This document shows, one piece after another, positions 1 through 8,396 of a stretch of 9,691 bases of DNA. Both the position numbers and the translations under genes were made by a program. Source of the DNA: Achromobacter sp. (lineage in GTDB: Bacteria; Pseudomonadota; Gammaproteobacteria; Burkholderiales; Burkholderiaceae_B). The stretch is taken from contig DMTA01000323.1 in the NCBI GenBank assembly GCA_003454835.1, positions 1 through 9,691 on the forward strand, read 5' to 3'. Every line of letters starts with the position of its first letter. The first letter of the stretch is position 1. The notes below the pieces were generated by a model. The model saw only the letters and a list, made by a program, of their open reading frames with translations. It did not search any database and had not been told where the DNA came from.

Positions 1-138
1 CGCGCCATCGCTGCCGTAAGCGGCGCGTGATGCAACCCCGGGCGGCACACGCGGCCCGGACGCGCCCGGCCCAGCCCCCATTACCGCACCGCGCGCGGAA
101 CGCGGCCCGGCGCCGTCCGAACCAGAGGGCTTCCTGAC
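1..138. other. Leader region upstream of the peptide transporter operon
   Basis: No complete gene is visible here. Frame 1 reads nine codons (RAIAAVSGA) and then a TGA at 28-30, which could be the last residues of an upstream gene; a substrate-binding protein would be expected there, but nine residues cannot identify it. The rest is extremely GC-rich and contains an 11-bp direct repeat, ACGCGGCCCGG, at 49-59 and 100-110. I see no convincing sigma-70 promoter, so the operon may be transcribed from further upstream. A Shine-Dalgarno GAGGG at 125-129 serves the first permease gene. Confidence 0.4.
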
Positions 139-1110
139 ATGCTTTCCTTTATTGCGCAGCGGCTGTTTCAGTCGGTGCTCGTGATGTTGACGGTGGCGCT
201 GATTGCGTTCTCCATGTTCCGCTACGTGGGCGATCCGGTCGCCAGCATGGTCGGACAGGACACGACGCCCGAACAGCGCGCGCAGTTGCGCGAACAGCTC
301 GGCCTGGATGATCCCTTCGTCGTGCAGTACGCGCATTTCGTCATCAATGCGGTGCAGGGCGACTTCGGCATGTCGTACCGGCATCGCCGCCCGGTCAGCG
401 ACCTGCTCGAAGAGCGCATGCCGGCCACGCTGGAACTGTCGTTCGTGTCCGCCGTGATGGCGCTGGCGCTCGGCATACCGATGGGCATCTACACCGCGCT
501 CAAGCGCCACGGCGTGCTGTCCAAGGCCTTCATGGCGATCTCGCTAGCGGGCATTTCGTTGCCCACGTTCCTGATCGGCATCCTGCTCATCCTGTTCTTC
601 GGCGTGCAGCTGCGATGGTTGCCCAGCTTCGGGCGCGGCGACGTCGTGAGCCTGGGCTGGTGGACCACGGGCTTTCTCACCAAATCCGGATGGCTGGCGC
701 TCATCATGCCCGCCATCACGTTGGCGCTCTTTCAGATGACCCTCATCATGCGCCTGGTGCGCGCAGAGATGCTGGAAGTGCTGCGCGCCGACTTCATCAA
801 GTTCGCGCGGGCACGCGGGCTGCCGGAGCGGCTGATCAATTTCCGCCATGCGCTCAAGAACACGATGGTGCCGGTCATCACCATCACCGGCTTGCAGCTC
901 GGTTCCATCATTGCCTTCGCCATCATCACCGAGACCGTGTTCCAGTGGCCCGGCATGGGCCTCTTGTTCATCCAGGCCATCAGCATGGTGGACATCCCGG
1001 TCATGGCGGCCTACCTGGTGTTGATCGCGTTCATGTTCGTGGTCATCAACCTGGTTGTCGACCTGCTGTATTTCGCCGTAGACCCGCGTCTGCGCGTGCA
1101 GAGCAAGTGA
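139..1110 (+). CDS. Peptide ABC transporter permease, DppB/OppB type
   Basis: A 323-residue inner-membrane permease of the binding-protein-dependent peptide/nickel family; the length is normal for DppB/OppB. It opens with the family's N-terminal helix (LSFIAQRLFQSVLVMLTVAL, residues 2-21), followed by the periplasmic part with the REQLGLDDPF and GDFGMSY motifs (51-60, 74-80). A cluster of hydrophobic helices follows (about 100-120, 133-156, 187-207, 245-265, 285-312). The cytoplasmic EAA-type coupling loop that contacts the ATPase lies around 216-245 (DFIKFARARGLPERLINFRHALKN falls inside it), and the ending VDPRLR is typical. The ATG at 139 is chosen because GAGGG lies 9 nt upstream and the first helix starts immediately. 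It is the first gene of a four-gene run and pairs with the next permease to form the pore. The exact substrate cannot be read from the sequence: di/oligopeptides are most likely, and glutathione or other small amides are possible. Confidence 0.95.
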   Translation: MLSFIAQRLFQSVLVMLTVALIAFSMFRYVGDPVASMVGQDTTPEQRAQLREQLGLDDPFVVQYAHFVINAVQGDFGMSYRHRRPVSDLLEERMPATLELSFVSAVMALALGIPMGIYTALKRHGVLSKAFMAISLAGISLPTFLIGILLILFFGVQLRWLPSFGRGDVVSLGWWTTGFLTKSGWLALIMPAITLALFQMTLIMRLVRAEMLEVLRADFIKFARARGLPERLINFRHALKNTMVPVITITGLQLGSIIAFAIITETVFQWPGMGLLFIQAISMVDIPVMAAYLVLIAFMFVVINLVVDLLYFAVDPRLRVQSK

Positions 1111-1133
1111 AAGGCGGTAAAAAAGGAACTCGC

Positions 1134-2060
1134 ATGATTGCTCGCATCGCTCCCTTCTTCACACGCGCCGCCGACAGCGACCTGTGGCACAGCTTCAAGC
1201 GTTCGCCCGGCGCGATCATTGCCGCCGTCGTCACGCTGGTCATCGTGCTGGGCGCGCTGTTCGCGCCGGTCGTGGCGCCGCACAATCCCTTTGACCTCGC
1301 GTCCTTGAGCATCATGGACGCCAACACGCCGCCGGCCTGGGAAGAGGGCGGCAGCCCCGACTTCCTGCTCGGCACGGATGATCAGGGCCGCGACATCCTG
1401 TCGGCCGTCATGTACGGCTCGCGCGTGTCGCTGCTGGTCGGCTTTGCCTCGGTGCTGTTTTCGATGGTGCTGGGCGTGACGCTCGGGCTCATCAGCGGCT
1501 ACGCGGGCGGACGCGTCGACAGCTTCATCATGCGTATCGCCGACGTGCAGCTCTCGTTTCCGGCGATCCTGGTCGCGCTGCTGATCGACGGCGTGGCGCG
1601 CGGACTGCTGCCGCGCGACATGCATGACCAGCTTGCGCTCTACGTGCTGATCTTCGCCATCGGCATTTCCGGCTGGGTGCAATACGCCCGCACGGTACGC
1701 GGCTCGACGCTGGTCGAGCGCAACAAGGAGTACGTGCAGGCGGCCAAGCTGATCGGGATCGGCCCCATCACCATCCTGCGCCGCCACATCCTGCCCAACG
1801 TCATGGGGCCGGTGCTGGTCATCGCCACCATCCACCTGGCGATCGCCATCATCACCGAGGCCACGCTGTCGTTCCTGGGCGTGGGCGTGCCGCCGACCGC
1901 GCCTTCACTGGGCACGCTGATCCGCATCGGCAACAGCTATCTGTTCTCGGGCATGTGGTGGATCTCGATATTCCCCGGCATCGCGCTGGTGGCGCTGGTG
2001 CTGTCGGTCAACCTGCTGGGCGACTGGCTGCGCGACGCGCTCAACCCCAAGCTGCGCTGA
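1134..2060 (+). CDS. Peptide ABC transporter permease, DppC/OppC type
   Basis: A 308-residue partner permease. It has the short cytoplasmic N-terminus and first membrane helix (about 26-48) typical of DppC/OppC, then the signature FLLGTDDQGRDILS (78-91) and a five-helix core. The EAA coupling loop lies around 198-222 (YVQAAKLIGIGPITILRRHI, 200-219). The motif ATLSFLGVGVPP (243-254) and the ending DWLRDALNPKLR are diagnostic of the family. The segment around 150-168 (LIDGVARGLLPRDMHDQL) is a slightly long loop between helices. The reading frame stays open far upstream inside the preceding gene, but the start is set at the ATG at 1134 because AAGGAA (1123-1128) sits 5 nt before it and family homology begins there. 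It follows the first permease by 23 bp and precedes the ATPase by 7 bp, so co-transcription is very likely. Confidence 0.95.
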   Translation: MIARIAPFFTRAADSDLWHSFKRSPGAIIAAVVTLVIVLGALFAPVVAPHNPFDLASLSIMDANTPPAWEEGGSPDFLLGTDDQGRDILSAVMYGSRVSLLVGFASVLFSMVLGVTLGLISGYAGGRVDSFIMRIADVQLSFPAILVALLIDGVARGLLPRDMHDQLALYVLIFAIGISGWVQYARTVRGSTLVERNKEYVQAAKLIGIGPITILRRHILPNVMGPVLVIATIHLAIAIITEATLSFLGVGVPPTAPSLGTLIRIGNSYLFSGMWWISIFPGIALVALVLSVNLLGDWLRDALNPKLR

Positions 2061-2067
2061 GGACGCC

Positions 2068-3795
<1,728 letters not shown>

Positions 3796-3822
3796 GACCG
3801 CGCGCCAACGGAGTCCACTGAC

Positions 3823-5031
3823 ATGAGCGAGTCACGGCAAACCCTCTTCATCGGCGGCAAGGTATTCGACGGAGAGGGGCGCACGCTGCCCAACCACGGC
3901 GTGCTGGTCGAGGGCGCACGCGTGGCCCGCGTGGCGCCTGCGGGCGAATTCTCGGGTTATGCGGGCGCACGGGTCGACACTACCGGCATGACGCTCATGC
4001 CCAGCCTGGCGGATTGCCACGTGCATCTGGTCTACACGGGCGGTGCGGACCCCAACGCGCAATTGAGCAAGCAGGGTCCGGCGCAGATCACGCTGACCGC
4101 ACTGGAGAACGCACAGGCCAGCCTGCGCGGCGGCGTCACGGCGCTGCGCGACTGCGGCGGCAAGGACTATCTGGAATTCGGCGTGCGCGACGCCATCGCG
4201 CGCGGCGTGTTTCCCGGCCCGACCATCAAGGCCTCAGGCCGCATCATCTGCATGACGGGCGGCCACGGCAACCGCATCGGCCGCGTGGCCGACGGTTGCG
4301 AGGAAGTGGTCAAGGCCGTGCGCGAACAGGTTCACGCCGGGTGCGACCTGGTCAAGATCATGGCCACGGGCGGCGTCATGACGCCGGGCGTCAGCCCCAT
4401 GGATGCGCACTACAGCTTCGACGAAATGAAGGCGGGCGTGCACGAGGCCAAGCGCTTTCGCAAAAGCACCGCCAGCCACGCGCAGGGCACGCAGGGCATC
4501 CTGAATGCGGTGCGCGCCGGCATCGATTCGATCGAGCACGGCATCTTCATGGACGACGACTGCCTGCGCGAGATGCTGGAGGCCGAGACGTATCTGGTGC
4601 CGACCATCGCCGCCGTGCGCAACATCATCGCCAACGCCGACAACGGCATTCCCGCCTACGCGGTGGAAAAGGCCCGCGCGGTGGAACAGCGCCATCGCGA
4701 GTCGTTCCAGATGTACTACAAGGCAGGCGGGCGCATCGCGCTGGGCACCGACGCGGGCACGCCGTTCAATCTGCATGGCGAGAACGCCATGGAACTGGCG
4801 TACATGGTGGAGTTTGGCATGACGCCGGTGGACGCGTTGATCGCCGGCACGTCACGCGGCCATGACCTGATGGGCATGACCGATCACGGCGTGATTGCAG
4901 AAGGCAAGGTGGCCGACCTGCTGCTGGTGCAGGGCGACCCCGCCGAAGACATCATGAAGGCCGCCGACAAACGCTTTCACGTCGCCGTGCTGCGCAACGG
5001 CGAACTTGCGGCGGGGGCCTTGCCGTTCTGA
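3823..5031 (+). CDS. Metal-dependent amidohydrolase, imidazolonepropionase/prolidase-like
   Basis: A 402-residue cytoplasmic hydrolase of the amidohydrolase superfamily, in the subgroup that includes imidazolonepropionase-like proteins and Xaa-Pro/Xaa-Arg dipeptidases of the Sgx9260/Cc2672 type. Visible metal-site residues are the HxH of DCHVH (His66, His68) after strand 1, Lys178 in LVKIMATGG as the probable carbamylated bridging lysine, His219 (TASHAQGT), His239 (SIEHGIF) and Asp310 (LGTDAGTP). This set fits a binuclear zinc centre. The N-terminal (about 5-58) and C-terminal (about 368-402) segments form the small beta-sandwich usual in the superfamily. There is no signal peptide. The ATG at 3823 has GGAG at 3810-3813, 9 nt upstream. 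It lies 27 bp after the transporter ATPase, so the inferred role is to cleave the imported peptide or amide. Activity on a cyclic amide or carbamate cannot be excluded. Confidence 0.88.
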   Translation: MSESRQTLFIGGKVFDGEGRTLPNHGVLVEGARVARVAPAGEFSGYAGARVDTTGMTLMPSLADCHVHLVYTGGADPNAQLSKQGPAQITLTALENAQASLRGGVTALRDCGGKDYLEFGVRDAIARGVFPGPTIKASGRIICMTGGHGNRIGRVADGCEEVVKAVREQVHAGCDLVKIMATGGVMTPGVSPMDAHYSFDEMKAGVHEAKRFRKSTASHAQGTQGILNAVRAGIDSIEHGIFMDDDCLREMLEAETYLVPTIAAVRNIIANADNGIPAYAVEKARAVEQRHRESFQMYYKAGGRIALGTDAGTPFNLHGENAMELAYMVEFGMTPVDALIAGTSRGHDLMGMTDHGVIAEGKVADLLLVQGDPAEDIMKAADKRFHVAVLRNGELAAGALPF

Positions 5032-5034
5032 ATG

Positions 5035-6486
5035 TCAGGGCGCCGGCGCGGCGCCCGGCGAATTGCGCATGAACATCTGGCTCAGGAAGATCTCGACGGG
5101 GATGCGCTTGCCGTTGATGTCGACTTGGCCCTCCCGGTAGTCCGCCTCGAACTGGATCACGCCGTCCTCGATACGGGCCCAGGTCGATGCGGCGACCAGG
5201 CCACGCAGCCCTGCGGCTTCCCGTTCGGCCGCCGACCGGGCCGCCTCACGCGTGGCGCCCTTCAGTTCCGCCCGCGCCGCGATCACGTCGGCCAGGTTTT
5301 CCGGCGACAGCTTCAGCCGCACGCTCAGGTTGCGCACGACCTCCTTGGCGACGGCGATGGGATCGCGTTTCCAGAATGACGGCGAATCCAGTCCGATATC
5401 CAGGCTGAGCGACGACGTGCCCCGAGCCGTGTCGACCTGCAGCGTCGACAGCGTGAAGCTGGGACGGGCCAGGAGGAACTTCAACAGGTGGGACGCGGCA
5501 AGCATCTCGTCGCCACGAGGCAGCTCGCCTTTTTTCATGCGTGACGGCGCGCCTGCGGTGCCTTCCTGAAACGCCTTGAGCGACGCCACATCCATGTCCT
5601 TGCCTGCCGCCGCCATCCGCAGCTTGGCAATATGCAGACCGCGCACGCTGATGCTGCCGACATCGAGCGTCATTTTGCCGGTCATGCGCTCGGGGGTGCC
5701 TTCCGAACCGAGCGTCAGCGCAATGTCCTTCAGGCCCAGCGGCAGCTTGTCCATATTGGACGCCCATTGCTTGACCGTCAGCGTCGTGCTGCTCGCGGAG
5801 GACTCTGCCGCACCGGACAATTCATGGGACAACGCCAGAGCATCGAGGGTCAGCGTGTTGGGATTGCCCCTGATCACTTCGGTCAGCGAGGCCTTGTCGA
5901 CGGCGAGTGACACCGTGTCGCGCGTGCCGTCGCCGGCATGTTTGACCTGCATCTGCAAGCCCGAGAAGTCGAACGTGATCGGAACGTCGGCATACTTCAC
6001 CGGCGCCAGCGCCAGATCGCCCGAGAAGTCGCGGTCATATGCGAACAGGAAATTCGCCGTCACCGGCGCCGATCCGCCGGCCGCCGCGAACCAGGCGGCT
6101 GCGTCGGGCGTCTGGGTCATGTGCAGCCGGCCCGCCGCCATCACGGGCGCGACATCGCCTGAAGCGAGCCGAGAAGCAGGAAACGGACCGTGTTCAATCT
6201 TGCTCGTGAACGCGAATGCCTTCTCGGCCGGCTTGCGGCCAGACTGCACGTTGGCCTTCACCCCGAACCGCGCATCGGAAGAAAACACGCCGCGTTCGAA
6301 CGATTGCAGTTCGAGCGTCACGGGCACGCCCAGCTTTGCACTCAGGCGCTGCGCCTCTGCATTCAACGCCTGCACGTCCTGCGTCAGCCGGGCTTCGATT
6401 TTCTTGCCGGTGTACCACGCGGTGCCGACCCACGCCGCAGCCACCACCGCCACAACCACGCCACCCGCCGCGATCCGCTTGTTCAT
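5035..6486 (-). CDS. YdgA/DUF945 family protein, downstream paralogue
   Basis: A 483-residue protein of the YdgA family (DUF945), whose biochemical role is poorly known. One hydrophobic N-terminal segment (about residues 5-22) after MNKR runs into the family hallmark GTAWYTGKK (21-29); it acts as a signal anchor or uncleaved signal, placing the rest in the periplasm. Other family motifs are SFERGVFSS (62-70), HGPFP (99-103) and, near the end, QVDINGKRIP (454-463). The tail SPGAAPAP is low in complexity. An in-frame ATG 17 codons earlier (6537) is rejected: the ATG at 6486 has an AGAGG Shine-Dalgarno 5 nt upstream, and it puts the membrane segment at the N-terminus. It is a diverged paralogue of the next gene on the same strand, which lies 133 bp upstream across a terminator. 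Its stop is 3 bp from the stop of the convergent amidohydrolase. Function is unassigned. Confidence 0.88.
   Translation of the reverse strand: MNKRIAAGGVVVAVVAAAWVGTAWYTGKKIEARLTQDVQALNAEAQRLSAKLGVPVTLELQSFERGVFSSDARFGVKANVQSGRKPAEKAFAFTSKIEHGPFPASRLASGDVAPVMAAGRLHMTQTPDAAAWFAAAGGSAPVTANFLFAYDRDFSGDLALAPVKYADVPITFDFSGLQMQVKHAGDGTRDTVSLAVDKASLTEVIRGNPNTLTLDALALSHELSGAAESSASSTTLTVKQWASNMDKLPLGLKDIALTLGSEGTPERMTGKMTLDVGSISVRGLHIAKLRMAAAGKDMDVASLKAFQEGTAGAPSRMKKGELPRGDEMLAASHLLKFLLARPSFTLSTLQVDTARGTSSLSLDIGLDSPSFWKRDPIAVAKEVVRNLSVRLKLSPENLADVIAARAELKGATREAARSAAEREAAGLRGLVAASTWARIEDGVIQFEADYREGQVDINGKRIPVEIFLSQMFMRNSPGAAPAP
5038..5056. terminator. GC-rich hairpin at the convergent gene junction (no T tract)
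   Basis: A perfect 7-bp inverted repeat GGGCGCC (5038-5044) / GGCGCCC (5050-5056) with a 5-nt loop starts 6 bp after the amidohydrolase stop codon and lies within the last codons of the convergent minus-strand gene. Neither side has a run of T residues, so it is not a classical intrinsic terminator. It may still slow polymerase or define transcript 3' ends for both genes. It may equally be a by-product of the codons for the Gly/Ala/Pro tail. Confidence 0.3.
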
Positions 6487-6532
6487 GATGCCTCTGTCCG
6501 TTTGAGATACGCCGAGATTGCCGCAAGGGCCG

Positions 6533-6559
6533 ATCATAAAGAAAAACGGGCTGTCGCAA
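6533..6559 (-). promoter_or_regulatory. Possible promoter for the downstream YdgA-like gene, overlapping the terminator
   Basis: Read on the minus strand, TATGAT (6538-6533) matches five of six bases of the -10 consensus and lies right after the T tract of the terminator. TTGCGA (6559-6554), in the hairpin loop and descending arm, could be a -35, but the spacer is only 15 bp. Initiation would fall near 6526, giving a leader of about 40 nt. The match is moderate; readthrough from the upstream gene is the alternative source of transcription. Confidence 0.35.
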
Positions 6560-6570
6560 GGACAGCCCGT
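6538..6570 (-). terminator. Intrinsic terminator after the upstream YdgA-like gene
   Basis: On the minus strand a perfect 10-bp stem (ACGGGCTGTC at 6570-6561 pairing with GACAGCCCGT at 6555-6546) with a 5-nt loop is followed by TTTTTCTTT (6546-6538). This is a textbook rho-independent terminator, 50 bp beyond the stop codon at 6620. A second, weaker dyad GCGCCG/CGGCGC (6579-6584, 6594-6599) lies between the stop codon and this stem. It should largely separate transcription of the two YdgA-like genes. Confidence 0.9.
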
Positions 6571-6619
6571 CGCAGGCGGCGCCGGAAAAACCGCGGCGCG
6601 CCAATCGTGTTGCGGCAGC

Positions 6620-8092
6620 TTAGCGCATGCCGCCCAGCACGCCGCCCATCGCCATCATCAGGAACTGCTGCAGCGGCATCTTCTTGCCGTTGAAGTCGAC
6701 CTGGCCGTCGGCGTAGTTCAGGTAGGAGACGATGTTGTTGTTTTCGATCTTGCCCAGGCCCATTGCGGTGGCCATGGTGCCGACCATTTCAACCTGGCCC
6801 TTGGCGGTCTGCGCGGCTTGTTCGGCCGCGACACCGCGCATTTGCGGTTCGATGGCCATCAGATCCGACAGGTTGCCCTTGGACAGCACGAGCTTGGCAT
6901 CCAGCTTCTTCAGGGCCTGCAAGGCCATGTCGGAAGCGTCGCCTTCCAGCGCGGCCGGCTTGACCAGCGCCATGTTCAGGTTGAACGTCGACGTGCCGTT
7001 GGCGGTGCGCACTTCCAGCGGGGACACGGCCAGCGTCGGGTTGCCCGCCAGCAGTTGCTCGAAGTTGGTCTTGAGCAAGGCCTTTTCTTCGTCCGTGAAT
7101 TGCGGCGTCTGCTCTTCGCCCTTGCTTTGCAGCATGCGACGCGAGCCGGCCTCATAGATGTCGTTCAGGGACTTCAGCGCCTTGGAGTCCAGGTTTTGCG
7201 CGTCGATGACCAGCTTCATGCCGGCCATGTCCTTGGCCTGCACGTTGATCATGCCGAAGTCCACGGCCATCTTGGCGCCCATGGCCGGACCGTTCTCGGT
7301 CATGTCCACGGCGATCGACGTGTCCTTGAGCTGAACGGGCGGCTTTTCGCGCGACGTGATCGTCCAGTCCTTGAACGTCACCTTCTGGCTGCCCACGTAC
7401 ATGTCGTTGGCAGCCGGCTTCAGGTCGCTGGTCAGGGTGATGCCCTTGACCGCCATGGCGGTGATGTCGCTGTTGTCGGACGGGCCCGACATTTCAACGC
7501 TGTCGACAACCACGTCGAAAATGCCGCGCTTGGTGGACGTGGCGTAATCAAAGTCGCCCTTCATGCCCGAGAACACGAGCTTGGTGGTGTCCTTGGCGAC
7601 TTCGACCGGGGCCATGTTGAACGTGCCGGTGATGTCCTTGCCGTAGCTGACGCTGTAGTGGCCCGACAGCGGCACAGCGCCCTTGGCGGCGGCGAACCAT
7701 TCGTTGACGGTGGGCGTCTCTTCCAGCGCGAAGTCGCTGGCCACCATGGCCGGCATGAACTTGCCCGACTTCAGGTTGGAGAACGGCAGGGGGCCGTGGC
7801 TCAGGTGTTCGATGAAGACCACGTCGCGTTCTTGCGCCGGCTTGCCTTCGGCGGCGGGCGTGGTGAACTTGATGCGATAGCGGGAAGTCGAGGTGAAGAC
7901 GCCGCGCTCGAACGACACCAGCTCGGCGACGGCGTTGATGCCCCACTTGTCGGAGGCCTTCTTGAGCTCGACGTTCGAGTCCTCAATGGCCTGCTTGACG
8001 AAGGCTTCGGCCTTTTGGCCCGTGTACCAAGCCGTGCCGGTCCAGACCGCGCCCAGCGCGACGACGATGCCAACCAATGCCGATTTCTTCAT
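6620..8092 (-). CDS. YdgA/DUF945 family protein, upstream paralogue
   Basis: A 490-residue member of the YdgA family (DUF945), near the usual length of about 500. The N-terminus MKKSALVGIVVALGAVWTGT leads into AWYTGQK (21-27) and closely resembles enteric YdgA. It has one membrane or signal segment, and the rest is probably periplasmic. Family motifs are SFERGVFTS (60-68), HGPLP (99-103) and QVDFNGKKMP (464-473), followed by a hydrophobic, Met/Gly-rich tail. Comparison by eye with the downstream gene shows the same motifs in the same order throughout, so the pair is a tandem duplication. The ATG at 8092 is preceded on the minus strand by AAGGGA (8102-8097), a perfect -10 lies about 40 bp upstream, and a strong terminator follows, so the gene is probably its own transcript. 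YdgA itself has no well-defined biochemical activity, so none is assigned. Confidence 0.9.
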   Translation of the reverse strand: MKKSALVGIVVALGAVWTGTAWYTGQKAEAFVKQAIEDSNVELKKASDKWGINAVAELVSFERGVFTSTSRYRIKFTTPAAEGKPAQERDVVFIEHLSHGPLPFSNLKSGKFMPAMVASDFALEETPTVNEWFAAAKGAVPLSGHYSVSYGKDITGTFNMAPVEVAKDTTKLVFSGMKGDFDYATSTKRGIFDVVVDSVEMSGPSDNSDITAMAVKGITLTSDLKPAANDMYVGSQKVTFKDWTITSREKPPVQLKDTSIAVDMTENGPAMGAKMAVDFGMINVQAKDMAGMKLVIDAQNLDSKALKSLNDIYEAGSRRMLQSKGEEQTPQFTDEEKALLKTNFEQLLAGNPTLAVSPLEVRTANGTSTFNLNMALVKPAALEGDASDMALQALKKLDAKLVLSKGNLSDLMAIEPQMRGVAAEQAAQTAKGQVEMVGTMATAMGLGKIENNNIVSYLNYADGQVDFNGKKMPLQQFLMMAMGGVLGGMR

Positions 8093-8129
8093 TGCATCCC
8101 TTTTATTTTGAATAGATGAAAGCCGACGG

Positions 8130-8158
8130 ATTATAGGGAGGGCCGACTAGGGAAAACA
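8130..8158 (-). promoter_or_regulatory. Promoter of the upstream YdgA-like gene
   Basis: On the minus strand TATAAT (8135-8130) is a perfect -10 hexamer. At the standard 17-bp spacing the -35 position reads TGTTTT (8158-8153), a poor match. Initiation near 8123 would give a leader of about 30 nt before the ATG at 8092. GTCGGC occurs on both sides of the -10 (8147-8142 and 8127-8122), exactly 20 bp apart. Confidence 0.6.
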
Positions 8159-8161
8159 CTT

Positions 8162-8201
8162 ATTTTGTTCGAATTTAATTCAAAATATTGCTGAATGATT
8201 C
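8162..8201. promoter_or_regulatory. AT-rich dyads between the divergent promoters (possible operator)
   Basis: The segment contains the odd palindrome GAATTTAATTC (8171-8181), flanked by ATTTTG (8162-8167) and its reverse complement CAAAAT (8181-8186). A second short palindrome, GAATGATTC, follows at 8193-8201, about two helical turns from the first. Its position between the divergent -10 elements suits a regulator site or an UP-like element. No known regulator consensus is recognised, and AT-rich DNA yields such dyads by chance. Confidence 0.3.
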
Positions 8202-8221
8202 TATAGCGGCATGTCTGGCGC

Positions 8222-8248
8222 TTGCTGCGCCGCCACATCAGCTACAAT
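8222..8248 (+). promoter_or_regulatory. Candidate promoter of the RNA helicase gene
   Basis: TACAAT (8243-8248) matches five of six -10 bases. TTGCTG (8222-8227) is a possible -35 with a short 15-bp spacer. Initiation would be near 8255, giving a leader of about 140 nt to the TTG start. An alternative upstream pair is TTCAAA (8179-8184) and TATAGC (8202-8207) with 17-bp spacing, starting near 8214; its -35 overlaps the GAATTTAATTC dyad. Which of the two is used cannot be decided from sequence. Confidence 0.45.
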
Positions 8249-8300
8249 CCGTTCCGTGCGCCAAGCCAATCTGCGCACGTCCGCTAGGCCCTTCGCCGCC

Positions 8301-8337
8301 AAGCTTCGCCCTGATGGGCGCTTCCCCTTTTCTCCTT
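8301..8337 (+). promoter_or_regulatory. Hairpin followed by a pyrimidine run in the helicase leader
   Basis: CGCCC (8307-8311) and GGGCG (8316-8320) form a 5-bp stem with a TGAT loop. AAG (8301-8303) and CTT (8321-8323) can extend it by 3 bp across a small bulge. A 17-nt all-pyrimidine run follows at 8321-8337. It resembles a weak terminator or attenuator, or a protein/helicase-sensitive leader element. The run is not pure T, so termination would be inefficient. Confidence 0.3.
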
Positions 8338-8387
8338 ATTCGACCGCCTGGATTGGAGTCTCTCAAATAGAGCGACAGGCTGCCGCT

Positions 8388-8391
8388 GGAG
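8388..8391 (+). promoter_or_regulatory. Ribosome binding site that fixes the helicase TTG start
   Basis: GGAG lies 5 nt before the TTG at 8397, with good spacing. It is the main support for a rare TTG initiator, since there is no ATG or GTG near the point where helicase homology begins. Confidence 0.6.
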
Positions 8392-8396
8392 CTGTT

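Noticed and set aside
615..1133. Upstream in-frame extension of the DppC-like permease
   Set aside because: It overlaps the first permease in another frame and is Arg/His-rich. The ATG at 1134 has a good Shine-Dalgarno and matches the family N-terminus.
1011..1835. 274-codon minus-strand open frame across the two permease genes
   Set aside because: It spans the junction of two real permeases on the other strand and has low-complexity His/Arg/Asp-rich content with no domain.
5576..6505. 309-codon plus-strand open frame opposite the downstream YdgA-like gene
   Set aside because: It is Ser/Ala/Thr-rich with no motif and fully antisense to a gene carrying conserved family motifs.
6487..6537. 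17-codon N-terminal extension of the downstream YdgA-like protein
   Set aside because: Its ATG lies inside the candidate -10/T-tract region and would put polar residues before the membrane segment. The ATG at 6486 has AGAGG at proper spacing.
6518..8119. 533-codon plus-strand open frame opposite the upstream YdgA-like gene
   Set aside because: It mirrors a well-supported gene on the other strand. Its translation is rich in His, Arg, Gly, Val and Leu without domain motifs, as expected for antisense frames in GC-rich DNA.
8188..8370. 60-codon plus-strand open frame in the helicase leader
   Set aside because: No Shine-Dalgarno, overlaps the candidate promoters, no recognisable features. A leader peptide cannot be excluded, but nothing supports it.
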